A DNA stretch of 64,000 nucleotides. It comes from Spinacia oleracea. Its lineage: Eukaryota; Streptophyta; Magnoliopsida; Caryophyllales; Amaranthaceae. A model generated the notes under the pieces. The model was given only the letters and a program-made list of their open reading frames with translations. It was not told the DNA's origin and searched no databases. The position numbers and the translations under genes are program-made. The stretch spans positions 132,268,385 through 132,332,384 of the forward strand of contig NC_079487.1 in NCBI RefSeq assembly GCF_020520425.1. Reading direction: 5' to 3'. Shown in pieces: positions 23,712 through 34,946 of this stretch (within the stretch, counting starts at the first letter, position 1; each line of letters begins with the position of its first letter).

Positions 23712-24257
23712 TAAGTCCCCTGTTTTTTTGCTATTTAATGCTGAATTGAGGAAGAAATTTTGGTGTTTTCCTTGTATTTATTGAACTTGGTAAAAGTCAG
23801 ATTTTGGTCTTTTGTGGGGGGAAAGTGACCCTATTTATAAAGGGAATTCACTATGTCAACCCCTCAAAAATTTGGAGGGAAAATGAAAATCCCCTGTTTT
23901 TTTATTTGGGGGAAAATTTGGAGGGAAAACTGAAATCAATTGTTTGGGCTAAATTTCCAGCCAAAAAAAACGTGAGTCATTGTATGATTGTTTCTGATTG
24001 GTCCATGTAACAGCAGATGTGTCCCATACCCCATGTGACTGAAATTTTTTGCTGATTTCTTTCAATACTTTAATAAAATATCTACTTTTCTCCCTATTAA
24101 TTAAATACTTTCTCTCTCTTTACTTTATTCAATTTCTTACACCTAATCATTATTCTTACCCCCAATCATTACTCATATCCCAATACAAACCAAGATTCAG
24201 TTTTCTTAAACCACACCCAACATTCTTTAGGGGAAGAACAAAAGGGAATGGAGGGAG
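23070..24257 (-). mobile_element. 5' half of a Tc1/mariner element, truncated
   Basis: The right end CCCTTTGTTC...GGAATGGAGGGAG with TA after it (24258-24259) matches the left TIR of the complete mariner at 32395. Sequence is collinear with it through the promoter region and about the first 210 codons of transposase, then stops at 23074 (equivalent to about 33580 in the whole copy). Catalytic region, 3' half and the other TIR are gone. It ends about 90 bp before the leader exon of the NB-ARC gene at 25524 and may form part of that promoter. Confidence 0.9.
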
Positions 24258-25523
24258 TACTTTCTTGGAAGTGCGCAAAAAGAAGTCCAAACTCCAAATC
24301 CGTAGCGTTTAAATACACAAGAAAAAGAATAAAATTTACAGACTCCATTTGGAATTCACCTTTCTCTCTCTTCTACTACCGATCTCGAAGTCGACTCCCA
24401 CCACTTCACCCAGTTAAAAAGGTACTTTCTTACTCTTACTTCACCTACGGAGTAGTACTCTTTCTCATAATCCCTATTGATTATTGGTAACTAAGTTGAT
24501 TTTATTCAGAAATATTAGTACTTAATCTCCCTTGATGATTGAGTTTTGCTGTTTTTCCATTAAGATCAATCCATATTGTGTGTTTCTTGTTTTATTTGAT
24601 TGTTTAATGCTGATGGGTTGTGATAAAAGATCATGGGTTTTATCAATTCCAGAAATGGGGATTAGTTCATGTTTTTATTATTTAGATTTGGGTTAAATTT
24701 TTTTTTTTTTGATGCAACAATTGCATCCTTTTTTTAGGTTTCTAATGTCTCCAAAGCGATGAAGGGTGGGGAGCTAAACCCCTCTTTTATTTAGGTTTCT
24801 ATGTTTTCTGCGTTATTGTGGTCCGACTGCTTTAGTTGGTTTGGTTGTTAATGGCGGTTTTCCGGGCCCAGAGAGATGGGTGCGGAGCTTGGCTAGGGGT
24901 TTTGGGCGGGTTGTTCAAGCCCAACAGGGTTACGGGGAACCGGTCTCCGACTAGTCACCGCGCTTCAATGGGCAGGTCTGTGTGTTGAGCCGTTAGGTTT
25001 TGCCTATTTGCCGATCCTACCCATTTTTGACCCGAAATCAAACCCGACATGCATTAGTCTGGAGCCGACTCTACCCGAATATGAGTTGAACCAAATCCAA
25101 AAAGCTACACAACCCGACTTGAGTCGAACAAGAGCTGACCGGGGCACCTGAATTGGCCGTGTTACTGCATTTTTACTTTTAACAAATACAGAGTAATTAA
25201 AGTTGGCAGGCCTTTGCTAGTTTTCTGGTCTGAGCCAAATTTGAAAGTGTGTCCTACTGTCCTGCAGACTGCAGTGCTTGTGTCAAAACCGGTACTAGTC
25301 TAAGAGTCGGTTCGCAACCGAGCTGTGTGTTTCAATCTTGTTCCGGCACACTGGGTTGCCACTGCCCATTGGCCATTTTTGTTTGTAGAAATAGCCCTTT
25401 TTAATTCTTTTTACTACATTGACTTTTGGCTTTGATTGTGTTTTTACTCTTTTTAGTTAAAGTCTAAAAGAGTACATGAATTTTAACATACTAATCTTGT
25501 ACAGGAAGTCCGAAGTCTCCACG
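24258..25523 (+). other. Leader exon and intron of the NB-ARC gene at 25524
   Basis: A pyrimidine-rich likely 5' UTR exon ends at AAAAAG/GTACTTTC (about 24421); the acceptor CTTGTACAG/GAAGTCC (exon from about 25505) leads to the ATG at 25524. The intron of about 1.08 kb has no genes. The exon begins next to the truncated mariner end. Confidence 0.55.
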
Positions 25524-26651
25524 ATGAATTCCTTTCCTGTTCTTTTAGACACAGTTAGCTTTCTGGATATCTTAATCAAGGCAGAAAGCTTCGTCGACGG
25601 GAAGCGAATTCTTGAGGGAAAAGCTGATTACTTAAGAGCCAAAATAGAGGATGTTGAAGGAGCATTGTTTTCTGCTTCTATTCAACATGGGAAGAAGAGA
25701 AAGAGGGATGAAGACCTTTTTTTCTGGGCGACTAAGGGTCGGGAGCTTGTTCAGGTAGCAAGAAGCTTGTTAGGACATGATGGTCCAGAGAAGAAAAGAA
25801 AAGTGGAAGAACAGAGCATCAGCTACCTCCAAGCTTGTGCAAAGCTAGTAAAATTTCATAAATTGATGAAGACATTGTCAGACCATGAAGAGGAGGTTGA
25901 TGTGCTTCTGAGTTGCCCCATTTCTGATGAACAAGGCCCGGGTCGTGGTAATTTTATACCAGTGAGAGAATTATTTGGTCATGTAGCTTCTGATTCCTTG
26001 GAGCAACTTCTGGCTCTTTTACGAGGTGTTGAGATTGGAAGAATTGCTATTCATGGGGAAATAGGAATTGGTAAGACCTTTTTGATGAAGCACCTGCATA
26101 ACTCTGTGCTAAAATGGGAAGAGAGGTTTGATTGCGTTATCTGGGTAACTTGTCCTCATCAGTTCAGCATCGAGGGTGTTCAAGATGCTATTGCTGCTGC
26201 AGTGAAGTGTGAACTTTGCAGTGATGATGACGTGAATAAAAGGGCAGAAATATTGTCAGATACGCTTTCAGGCCTAGGAAGTTTTGTGCTTTTCCTAGAT
26301 GATGTTCCAGAATCCCAATTTTGTCCAGTTGAGATAGGAATCCTTGTCCCTGCTGAAGGGAGTAAGAGTAAGCTGGTTTTAACTACCAGGTCGGCTTTGG
26401 TTTCTGAAAAGTTGGGTTGTTTCAGAAAAGTGCATCTTGATCGCCTCTCTGACGAAGAAGCATGTGAATTGCTCTTGAATGAAGCGGGAATTAGTGGGAG
26501 GTCTGCTTCTTTGCTTAAAGGCATCCCTAACTTGCTTGCTAAGAAATGTTGTGGGGTGCCACTTATGATTACAGACATAGCTACTCGTATGTGTGGCATT
26601 GATGACATTCGGGAATGGAGAAATGCATTGTTTGAATTTGGGAAATCTTAA
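25524..26651 (+). CDS. Short LRR-less NB-ARC protein (375 aa)
   Basis: Putative NLR-derived nucleotide-binding protein that ends inside the NB-ARC. The start at 25524 is preferred over the in-frame ATG at 25476, which lies upstream of the acceptor. Order: helical N-terminus, basic KKRKRDE (about 57-63) and EKKRKVEE (about 90), P-loop GEIGIGKTF (about 178-186), kinase-2 VLFLDDV (about 255), RNBS-B VLTTRS with its arginine kept, GLPL equivalent GVPLMI (about 344), then REWRNALFEFGKS and stop. ARC2, MHD and LRR are absent. An acceptor-like TTTCAG/GC follows the stop, so the end may mark an old exon border. Paralogues at 44135 and 51306 end at the same point. All frames are intact, which argues against random decay. 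Partner or decoy role is inference. Confidence 0.85.
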   Translation: MNSFPVLLDTVSFLDILIKAESFVDGKRILEGKADYLRAKIEDVEGALFSASIQHGKKRKRDEDLFFWATKGRELVQVARSLLGHDGPEKKRKVEEQSISYLQACAKLVKFHKLMKTLSDHEEEVDVLLSCPISDEQGPGRGNFIPVRELFGHVASDSLEQLLALLRGVEIGRIAIHGEIGIGKTFLMKHLHNSVLKWEERFDCVIWVTCPHQFSIEGVQDAIAAAVKCELCSDDDVNKRAEILSDTLSGLGSFVLFLDDVPESQFCPVEIGILVPAEGSKSKLVLTTRSALVSEKLGCFRKVHLDRLSDEEACELLLNEAGISGRSASLLKGIPNLLAKKCCGVPLMITDIATRMCGIDDIREWRNALFEFGKS

Positions 26652-27780
26652 CATTTCAGGCAATTACTGATGAACTTCAGACATTGAACTGCAGTGGTAA
26701 TGAAACTGCGGGATTCATTAGAGCAAGAAAAAGAAGAGAAGCTTGATGTGAAAAGAGTAACCTGGTTTTGTGCAACCTAGTTTGCCTTCTTTAAAGGACT
26801 TGTCTCCAGTGATATTTCCGGTGAATGCATGTATTACCCCTGTCCAGGTTTAGTTGTTTCGTGGAGGCATTGGAGGGAGTTAGGCTAACAAGAGTCAGGA
26901 GGTGATGTGAACTGTGAAGTAGGAGCCTGAATTTAACTAATTAAGGATCTGATTAGTTTTGTCAAAAGTTTGTAATATAGAGATTAGGGTAATATGATAT
27001 ATCCCATATATTTTTGTATTTTCTTATACATGTATTTATATAGTATGAAATATGTTGTCTTATAAAGTTGAATCATTTGATGATTTACATAACTAACCCA
27101 CTTAATTGACCTCTAATGTATACTTGTAATACTTAATACAGGTCCTTGATTAGTTAAAAGGGATTATCATTTTCTTATATTTTGCTTCGTAAGTCTGAGC
27201 CTTATTGTTTCATTGTTTGCACTCTTTCCCCGAGGTTGTTTTTTTGCATATCCGATATGTGTGGAAACACACATATCCACATATATCAACTAAAAGACAA
27301 AAAATAAAGTACCATTCATGTTTAAAAAAGTACTCCGTATCATTCTGTGAAAAAAAGTACCATTTAATTTATTTTTTTGTCCTTTTTTCTATTTTGTCTT
27401 TTATTCTGATATGTATTTATCCATACATATCTGATACGCGCTTGTACTCCTTCCTCTTTCCCCTAGCATCAGACCAGAAGGGGGAATTAATACACACAAG
27501 ACTATTTGGCCAAATCGTCTGCAGGAAAGTAGGAAAATGACGACCGGCTACAGCAGGTTTATCATTGAGATCATATTTACAATTTCAGTGTGGGGCCTGG
27601 GGCATCCAGAATTCCAGATTACAACTTTGCATAACTCAAACGTGGTAAGTGGTAACTTGCTATAGCCGGTAACATCTTCCGGTATCTTGACTTTGTTGCC
27701 AGTCAGGTGGACCACAGCCTAACCCAAGTCGTCGTTTCCACAATATAGTTTCTCTCTCATCCCTTAAGCTTCGCATATTC
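26652..27780. other. Intergenic between two NB-ARC genes
   Basis: Probable 3' UTR of the gene at 25524, then AT-rich DNA. Positions 27270-27430 carry AAAGTACCATTCA, AAAGTACCATTTAA and mirrored ATATCCGATATGTGTGG / CCATACATATCTGATAC, a possible third relative of the GTACCATT elements at 12170 and 14311. No gene. Confidence 0.45.
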
Positions 27781-28363
27781 ACATCTTCAATCTACAGTAC
27801 TTAAAGGAGCAAATACCCAATTCAGAGGTAACTTTCTCATTTAATCTCCATTTTACAATAGTTATTTTACTTAATTTTGTCATGGTTTATTCTCCTTTTA
27901 TATGTTACAACTATTTATATGTTTTATGTTTGGATTGTTTATAAAATGATCCATGAATAGTTCAGGATTGGAACCCAGAAAATTTTTGACCTACAAATTA
28001 AAACAAAGAACTGAGCTTAGGATTAGCTATTCATCTGTATTTCCTGGTAGTTTCCCAAATTTGTAGCTGCTTAAAAACTCTTGCTTTTTTCTGTATGCAG
28101 ACCGTGTTTTCTTATTTTTCTTTTTGATGGCTTGGTTTTAAATCCATTTCCTAAATTAGTACTATTAACTCCGTAATTCTTACAAAATCACGAGTCGGTT
28201 GGTGTTATTAGTAATTTTTGGTGGTTAAATGTATCTACCTAGGTTCTACTTGTCCCTTAGGCTGCATATATGTTGGTAAAAGAAATTGATATATTCTCTT
28301 CTATGTAGATATATTATCATTATTCAGGATTCAGGATTCAGGATTCAGGATTCAGGATTCAGG
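27781..28363 (+). other. Leader exon and intron of NLR gene 28364
   Basis: A likely 5' UTR exon ends ATTCAGAG/GTAACTTT near 27828. The intron (about 0.5 kb) ends either at CTATGTAG/A near 28309 or in the ATTCAGG repeat just before the start codon. Confidence 0.5.
28321..28363 (+). repeat. Heptamer tandem repeat (ATTCAGG x5) abutting a start codon
   Basis: Five to six copies of ATTCAGG end directly at ATG 28364. Each unit contains a CAG/G that could act as a 3' splice site. If the intron ended upstream of the repeat it would be translated as repeated QDSGFRI from the in-frame ATG at 28286. Confidence 0.9.
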
Positions 28364-30994
28364 ATGTCAAATGACTGGATTATGGCCTCTGATTTGATTT
28401 GGGGGAAAGTGAGGAACTTGAAAGGGGGAAACCAAACTGAATCTGGGGTTACATCTGTCAGTATGAAGAAAAATTATGTTGTTCAATCGTGTGGAAAGCG
28501 TCAGAGAGAAGAAAGTGTGGAATTAGGAGTCAGGTCCATAGTAGGAAAACTGAACTTGGAATATGTAGAAAAGATTGTGAGTTGGTTGAAAGATGATAAG
28601 ATAAACAAAATTGGCGTGTTTGGGATGGGTGGTTGCGGCAAGACGACCCTTGCCGTTCATGTTTACAACCGACTTCTACGGAGTGAGCTTACGTATGTTG
28701 TTGTGTGGGTGACTGTAGGGATGGGTTTTGATATTCACAATTTGCAACTGTGTATTTCAAACGCTGTCGGCCTTGACCTTGATCACGAGAAGGACGAAAC
28801 AAGGAGAGCTGCTAGGTTGCATAGTTTTTTGTCTAAGAGAGGAAAATATGTGTTGATCCTTGACAATTTGTGGGACCATTTTTCCTTTGAGAAAGTTGGG
28901 ATCCCGTCCTCTGGTGCGTGTAAGGTGATCATAACGACTCGAATGTTGAGTGTTTGTAGGAGAATTAACTGCCACAAGACAATTAAGATTGGCATGCTTG
29001 GGCCTTGTGAAACATGGGAGTTATTTTGCAGCGTATATGGACATGAAGCGTTCACTTCTGACGACATTAGAGATGTAGCACGGCTTGTCTGTCAGGATTG
29101 TGGAGGTCTCCCACTTGCTATTGTTCATTTCGGTCGGAGTTTGAGGGGAGTGAATAGTGTTTCTGAGTGGAAACTTATTCTGCATAGACTCAAAGGGATG
29201 GAAAATGATTTTCTGATAACCAAGCATTTATTTCTGAAACTGCATTCTTCTTATGCAAAGTTGACCAGTGAAAAACTCAGGCTTTCTCTCTTGTATTGCA
29301 CTTTGTACCCTAAAGACTGCACAATCTCTAGAGAAGAGTTAATACGTCTTTGGATTTCCGTGGGTCTAATAGAGGAGGTGTCATCTTTGCAAACACAATA
29401 TGACAAGGGTCACACCATACTGAATAATCTCGTGGACTGCAGCTTGCTGGAATCCTCAAAAGATGGGCATTTTGTGAAAATGCATGATATGATCAGGAAT
29501 ATGGCTATTAGAATCACTGGACAAGAAACCGGACCAAAGTTTTTGGTCAAATGTGGTGCACAGTTACAATACTTGGAGGAGTTAAAGGAAGATTTCCGTG
29601 CTGTTTCACTGTCGAGAAATAACATTACGGAAATCCCTTTCGGCGCTTCTCCAAAGTGTCCCAAGCTTTTAGTCTTGCTGTTGCAGCAGAACCCTTTGAA
29701 AAATGTTCCTGCTTCGTTCTTTTTGCATATGCCGAATCTCCATGTCCTTAACCTTTCAAGCACTTTCATTCAGAGACTACCTGACTCAATAAGTGACCTG
29801 AAGAGTCTAAAAAGCTTACTTCTTCGTTGTTGTCAGAAGCTCACGTATGTCCCTTCATTGGCAAACTTAAATGCTTTGCAAATCTTGGACCTAGGTTACT
29901 CTGCCATTAAACAAATCCCTACTGGCATGGAGATGCTAACCATGCTGAGAGAGCTGGATGTTTCCGGTTTACACAAATTAAAGGATTTGGGTTATGGGTT
30001 GATTGCCAAGCTACCTGCATTGAGGCGTATATCGTGCTATATGGTGGGGATCTTGCAAGAGCTGCAAAGTTTAAGGTCCCTTGAAATTCTTGACGTGACA
30101 TTCCATGACATAAGTGACTACAACAGTTATGTTAAGTCCGAACATTGGCGATTGTTGGACAGTTTCCACCTCCAAGTTGGAGATACTATTGAGCAAGAGC
30201 AGCAAACTAACAAAGGAGTGTGTCATTTTAGAAATAAAGTGTCCTTTTACGGGTGTTCTCTTGTTGGTGAAAGAGAGCAAGAGCAGCTCATCCTACCAGA
30301 AAGTATAAATCAGTTGCACATAGACAATTGCGAAGGTCTTGGCAGCCTATGTGAAACGCTGAACTGGAATGACAAGCCTGAGTTTAAGGATAGTTTAATT
30401 TCCGAAACTGCCCTGCTAGGAAATTCTCAAACTTGCAACGCGGAATGTAAAAACTTGTACTTGGAAAGTACCAGTCTACACAGCTCGAAACATCACTTAG
30501 ATGGAGGCATATGTGGTGGAATCCTTCCGAACCTAGAAATATGTACAATCAGTAGGTGCCATGACATTGAAAAATTGTTCACCCCTATGCAGATTATGGG
30601 TCTCGGAAATCTTGAAACTCTGGAAATTAGGGATTGTTCTGAGTTGAAGGAATTGATTACTGAGGAAAATGGTGATAGATCCCCATCAAAAAGTAGTCCT
30701 TATAGTGTCAAGTTGCCAAATCTGAGAAGGTTAGAACTGACACGGTTGCCAATGCTGTCCAGCATTTATAGGGGTCTATTGCTTTGCACCTCTCTCCAGT
30801 CTATTATGGTTGATGACTGTCCGAAACTTACTCGGCTGCCGTTCTCCTTTTTCTTGGACGATCAACACAAATTTCTTCTCCCAACTCTTCAACAAATTGA
30901 AGGATCAGTTGAATGGTGGGATTCATTACAACTAAGCCAAACGGATACTAAATCATTACTGCAAACTCTTTTCAGATCAAAAAAGTCTCCATAG
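28364..30994 (+). CDS. RPS2-like NB-ARC-LRR disease-resistance protein (876 aa)
   Basis: The only complete canonical NLR here. Intracellular receptor: LRR sensing, NB-ARC switch. The start at 28364 (MSNDW) is preferred; an in-frame ATG at 28286 would add 26 residues made by the heptamer repeat and intron-like DNA. N-terminus of about 85 residues with GKRQREE, shorter than a typical coiled-coil domain. P-loop GMGGCGKTT (about 87-95), kinase-2 VLILDNLW (about 163-170), RNBS-B VIITTR (about 190), GLPLAIV (about 248), LYPKD, MHD in KMHDMIRNMA (about 373-382). LRRs from about 410, e.g. LLVLLLQQNPLKNVP and LQILDLGYSAIKQIP, then a C-terminal LRR-like section to about 860. One uninterrupted exon, as in RPS2/RPS5-like genes. 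Looks functional. Confidence 0.92.
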   Translation: MSNDWIMASDLIWGKVRNLKGGNQTESGVTSVSMKKNYVVQSCGKRQREESVELGVRSIVGKLNLEYVEKIVSWLKDDKINKIGVFGMGGCGKTTLAVHVYNRLLRSELTYVVVWVTVGMGFDIHNLQLCISNAVGLDLDHEKDETRRAARLHSFLSKRGKYVLILDNLWDHFSFEKVGIPSSGACKVIITTRMLSVCRRINCHKTIKIGMLGPCETWELFCSVYGHEAFTSDDIRDVARLVCQDCGGLPLAIVHFGRSLRGVNSVSEWKLILHRLKGMENDFLITKHLFLKLHSSYAKLTSEKLRLSLLYCTLYPKDCTISREELIRLWISVGLIEEVSSLQTQYDKGHTILNNLVDCSLLESSKDGHFVKMHDMIRNMAIRITGQETGPKFLVKCGAQLQYLEELKEDFRAVSLSRNNITEIPFGASPKCPKLLVLLLQQNPLKNVPASFFLHMPNLHVLNLSSTFIQRLPDSISDLKSLKSLLLRCCQKLTYVPSLANLNALQILDLGYSAIKQIPTGMEMLTMLRELDVSGLHKLKDLGYGLIAKLPALRRISCYMVGILQELQSLRSLEILDVTFHDISDYNSYVKSEHWRLLDSFHLQVGDTIEQEQQTNKGVCHFRNKVSFYGCSLVGEREQEQLILPESINQLHIDNCEGLGSLCETLNWNDKPEFKDSLISETALLGNSQTCNAECKNLYLESTSLHSSKHHLDGGICGGILPNLEICTISRCHDIEKLFTPMQIMGLGNLETLEIRDCSELKELITEENGDRSPSKSSPYSVKLPNLRRLELTRLPMLSSIYRGLLLCTSLQSIMVDDCPKLTRLPFSFFLDDQHKFLLPTLQQIEGSVEWWDSLQLSQTDTKSLLQTLFRSKKSP

Positions 30995-32394
30995 TCGGCT
31001 TCAGAATCATTAGTTGCTGGTCCGTGAAGGTGGGCATGAGTGCAGGTCATGGTAACAATTTTACTTCCTTCTGTTATTCCATAATCTTCGAAATATTGTT
31101 GAAACCGACCACTTTTAGTGCATAATATACATCTTATACATATTGAAGTTGACACAAAAACCTCTTAACCGTATATTTTTCTTCCCTATGTCAAATCTAT
31201 TTGAGAACACATCCAAGACAAATTCTTGTACGGAGTAGTCTAGTTAGTTATATATATATCTGTAGTTCCTGGCGAGGTGAGAGTATAGACGATACTCCGT
31301 ATGTTTCAAACTTGGCGTTTTCTTTATTTTGTTTCCAAACGAGTCTTTTGATCCAAATGCCCCTATTGTATTCTTTTTCATACACCCCGTGTCCGGGTTA
31401 AGTTGTCACACTATTAATTCTAGATGAAGGGGGTATTTGCTTGAAGTGTAATGCAGATAGTTGTTACCTCTTTCCATTACTATCACGAAGTGTTTGATTA
31501 TGGCAAGAATATTTGCAGTGAGATATGTTTTTTACAGTTAGTGTGAAGTCATCTAAGCTATGGGTTGCAGACCACAGTAATTTCAGTGAGAAATGTATTT
31601 GTTACTCCATTTGTTTAGTTTGAGCTTACCATGGGAATAGCTGTGCAGTGTCCTGTAAAGTGTAAAGTTTGACCTATTAATAGTATTGTATCCTTCAATT
31701 ACTTTCAGGTCTTCAAAGACCATGATATATGAAGAAATAATTTGTTACTGCGCTTGCTTCAGAACTTGGGTTTTTTCTGTGTTTTCGCTTTTAAATCTAG
31801 GCTTCTCTTTTGATTAGGGGCATGTTAATTTGGTCCATATCTTTAATATCCTGGTTTTTAGGTGGAAAATCGGTGGGTTATGCTGTTATACATCTGCATT
31901 AGCCTTGGTTCATTATATTTTTCGTCTGTACAGGTTGTTATAGTGTAAACAGTCAAAATTGGGGTTTTTTAGACTTGGCTTGTTCATGTTCGATCTCAAG
32001 TAGTCTTTGCCTATTGTTTTCTACGGTGTGCTGAGTATTAGTTTTCATAAATAAATTAAATTTGTTTTGCAATTGTTGTTTTGATAGATTTCTCTTCTTT
32101 TTATCCAGATCGAGGAGAGCATGAAACTGTTCAACAAGGTTTTGCGACATCATATCGAGAATTTTGTGAACTTTGAAGCTGTGAATGATGTGAAACTTGA
32201 TAATTTCTTACAATGGACATATAGATTATGTATAAATCTTTTGTAATTAGTACCTTTATATATGAATTGGAAACTCAATAAGCATTTGAAACTATTTCGA
32301 ATGATGATTTACCTACATTTTTTTTACTACTCTGTACTCAATAAGCATTTGCAACTATTTCAAATGATGATCATGTATAAATCTTTTGTAATTA
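30995..32394. other. 3' flank of NLR gene 28364
   Basis: Probably 3' UTR with one or more introns: donor-like CATG/GTAACAA near 31050, acceptor-like TTATCCAG/ATCGAGG near 32109. No ORF of note. A direct repeat containing ACTCAATAAGCATTTG (32272 and 32336) lies just before the mariner. Confidence 0.4.
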
Positions 32395-32939
32395 CTCCCT
32401 CCATTCCTTTTTGTTGTACCCATAAGGAATGTTGGGGGTTTTTTAAGAAAACTGAATCTTGGGTTGTATTGGGATATGAGTAATGATTGGGTGTAAGAAT
32501 AATGATTGTGTGTAAGAAAAAGAATAAAGTAAAGAGAGAGAAAGTATTAAATTAATTGGGGAAAAAGTAGATATTTATTAAAGTATTGAATTAAATCAAC
32601 AAACATTTCAGTCACATGGGCTAGGGGACCCAACAGAAATTACATGGACCAATCAGATTACAATGAGTCACGTTTTTTTTGGCTGGAATATTTGCCCAAA
32701 AAACAGACTCCCAAATTTCCCTCCAAAATTTCCATGAAATTTTCCCAAAAAATTAAACATTGACTTAGTGTTTCCCTCCAAAATTTTGAGGGGTAGAAAA
32801 AGTGATATGCCTTTATAAATAGGCTGACTTTCCCCACAAAACACCAAAATTCTGATCCAACTCAAGTTCAATAAATACAAACACACACCAAAATTTATTC
32901 CTCAACTCAGCATTAAATAGCTAAAAAACAGGGGACTTA

Positions 32940-34586
32940 ATGGCTTCAGATCAAGAGGAAGACGATTTCCTCGGTTTTTCTGATGATGAAGGCGACGGCA
33001 TTAACTCCGATTCTGACTCGGAGGAAGGTGATGATGCTGCTGACTTGGTACAAGCTTCTCAAAATACTGCTGCTGAATTTGGGGACATTGGGTTTAATGA
33101 AGATGTACCAAACAGCACTGAATATGTACAGCAAGTACCAGAAGTAGAAGGGGAAGGGCAGCAGCAAACTACCAACTTTCAAGAGGTACCATTTATTTTT
33201 GATTTGAACTTTCCACCACCATCAGAAAATGCATCACCTCATCATCATCAAACAGCAACACACACAACAGATCATCACAAGCCAAGGACTCCAAGAATAA
33301 ATAATGAATTGAGGCTAGAAATATTGGTGTTCCTGCTCAATAGAAAGATTCCAGATTCAGAAACTTTGTTGTATGGGGCAATAAGGGATGCAGTCATAGA
33401 ATATGATTACACCAGAAAAACCATAGGCAAAATATGGGACAAAGCAAAGAAACAGAAGGCAGCAATGAATTCATATATTGTGCAAAGCCAATATCACAGA
33501 TGTGGAAGGAAAAAGGTTCAAGTCTCCTATGACTCAATTGCAAAAATAGGCATGGGGGACAGAACATGCATCGTAGATCTTGCAAGAATGCTGAATTTGG
33601 GACCAACAACAGTATGGAGGCTCATCAAGAGGAAAATTATAAAGCCACACTCAAGTCCCTTGCATCCAGGCATTTCAGAAGCATGCAAAATGGCAAGGAT
33701 AAGGTGGGCAATCAGACTGATAATGGACTACACTATACCACAGGAACCAACATATTACAGCATGTATGACTTCATTCATATTGATGAGAAGTGGTTTTAT
33801 TTGACTCAAAAAAACCAGAGAGTTTATCTTGCAAACAATGAACCCTATCCACACAGAAGTGCAAGTTCAAGAACCAAGATACCAAAATTCATGTTCATGG
33901 CAGCAGTAGCCAGACCAAGGTGGGGTGAAAATGGGGAATGTGAATTTGATGGTAAAATAGGCATATTTCCATTCACAAATGCAATTGCAGCCAAGAGGAC
34001 ATCAAAAAACAGACTCAAGGGGACCATTGAAACAAAGCCAGTGAAGTCTGTAAATCAAATAGAGACAAGGGCAATGATGATCAACAACCTCCTTCCAGCA
34101 ATCAAGGCCAAGTGGCCACCACATGAAGGGGAAAAGGTCATCTATATCATTCAAGATAATGCAAAGGCACATATATTGCAAAGTGATCCTGAATGGCAAC
34201 TACACTACAAACAAGATGGGTTCACTTTTGTGTTGACTCAACAGCCAGCAAACAGTCCAGATTGCAACATCTTGGACTTGGGATTTTTCAGGTCAATACA
34301 ATCACTTATGCACAAGAAAATGCCTAAAACTGTGGAGGACTTAAGTGGAGCAGTGTATGATTCTTTTAATGAGTTGCATCCTAAGACATTGTCTAATGTG
34401 TGGATGACATTACAGTTTGTTTCTAATGAGATTCTAAAACACAAAGGCAACAATGATTACCAACTTCCACACAACAAGAAGAAGATTTTAGAAGATGAAG
34501 GCAGACTGCCAGAGCAAGTCAAGGCACCTATATGGGCAGTTAATGAATGCATGCAACTCTATGATGAATGGAAAGCAAACCAGTGA
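32940..34586 (+). CDS. Plant mariner-like transposase, DD39D (548 aa)
   Basis: Cut-and-paste transposase that integrates at TA. Uninterrupted frame. Acidic N-terminus (1-80, many D/E), a Pro/His-rich linker, a helix-turn-helix DNA-binding part (about 120-225, with RKTIGKIWDKAKKQKAA), then the catalytic domain: IDEKWFY (first Asp about 281), IQDNAKAHI (second Asp about 405) and NSPDCNILDLGFF (third Asp 39 residues after the second, counted on the sequence). This DD39D signature is typical of plant mariner-like elements. Start: first ATG after the promoter stretch; the same start occurs in the truncated copy at 23711. All catalytic residues are present, so it is probably active and could also act in trans on Stowaway MITEs. 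Confidence 0.95.
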   Translation: MASDQEEDDFLGFSDDEGDGINSDSDSEEGDDAADLVQASQNTAAEFGDIGFNEDVPNSTEYVQQVPEVEGEGQQQTTNFQEVPFIFDLNFPPPSENASPHHHQTATHTTDHHKPRTPRINNELRLEILVFLLNRKIPDSETLLYGAIRDAVIEYDYTRKTIGKIWDKAKKQKAAMNSYIVQSQYHRCGRKKVQVSYDSIAKIGMGDRTCIVDLARMLNLGPTTVWRLIKRKIIKPHSSPLHPGISEACKMARIRWAIRLIMDYTIPQEPTYYSMYDFIHIDEKWFYLTQKNQRVYLANNEPYPHRSASSRTKIPKFMFMAAVARPRWGENGECEFDGKIGIFPFTNAIAAKRTSKNRLKGTIETKPVKSVNQIETRAMMINNLLPAIKAKWPPHEGEKVIYIIQDNAKAHILQSDPEWQLHYKQDGFTFVLTQQPANSPDCNILDLGFFRSIQSLMHKKMPKTVEDLSGAVYDSFNELHPKTLSNVWMTLQFVSNEILKHKGNNDYQLPHNKKKILEDEGRLPEQVKAPIWAVNECMQLYDEWKANQ

Positions 34587-34819
34587 AGCAAAGTGAAAAC
34601 AATTAGATAACTTTTTGTGTTTTGGGGACATGTTTTTAAATTGACAAGTAAAACCAATGTGTCACTTTTGTAAGCTTAAATGCAAGCATAACATGTAGGC
34701 AAAACATTTTGTAAGCATATCTTTTGGAAGCATCAATGAATGAATCTCATGTTTAAGTGTAGTAAAGTTTGTTTTCTTCATTCTTATTCACATCAATATA
34801 GAGTAATCAAGGCAAGGCA

Positions 34820-34935
34820 ATAAAAAAGGCAGCATTGGCAGAAAAAGTACAAGGCACAAGAGGTAAGGCAGCATTGGCAACACTATAAACAAGGCAGCAT
34901 TGGGTTCTTAAGAACAAGGCAGCATTTGCAATATC
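34820..34935 (+). repeat. Short direct repeats AAGGCAGCATTGGCA downstream of transposase
   Basis: AAGGCAGCATT occurs about four times between 34827 and 34926 at 25-40 bp spacing. It lies within the probable transposase 3' UTR; possible subterminal binding motifs, function unknown. Confidence 0.75.
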
Positions 34936-34946
34936 ACAACTCTAAA

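Noticed and set aside
26180-26663. Minus-strand frames of 94-142 codons, similar ones at 44184-44651 and 51872-52381
   Set aside because: All are antisense shadows of homologous parts of the NB-ARC genes.
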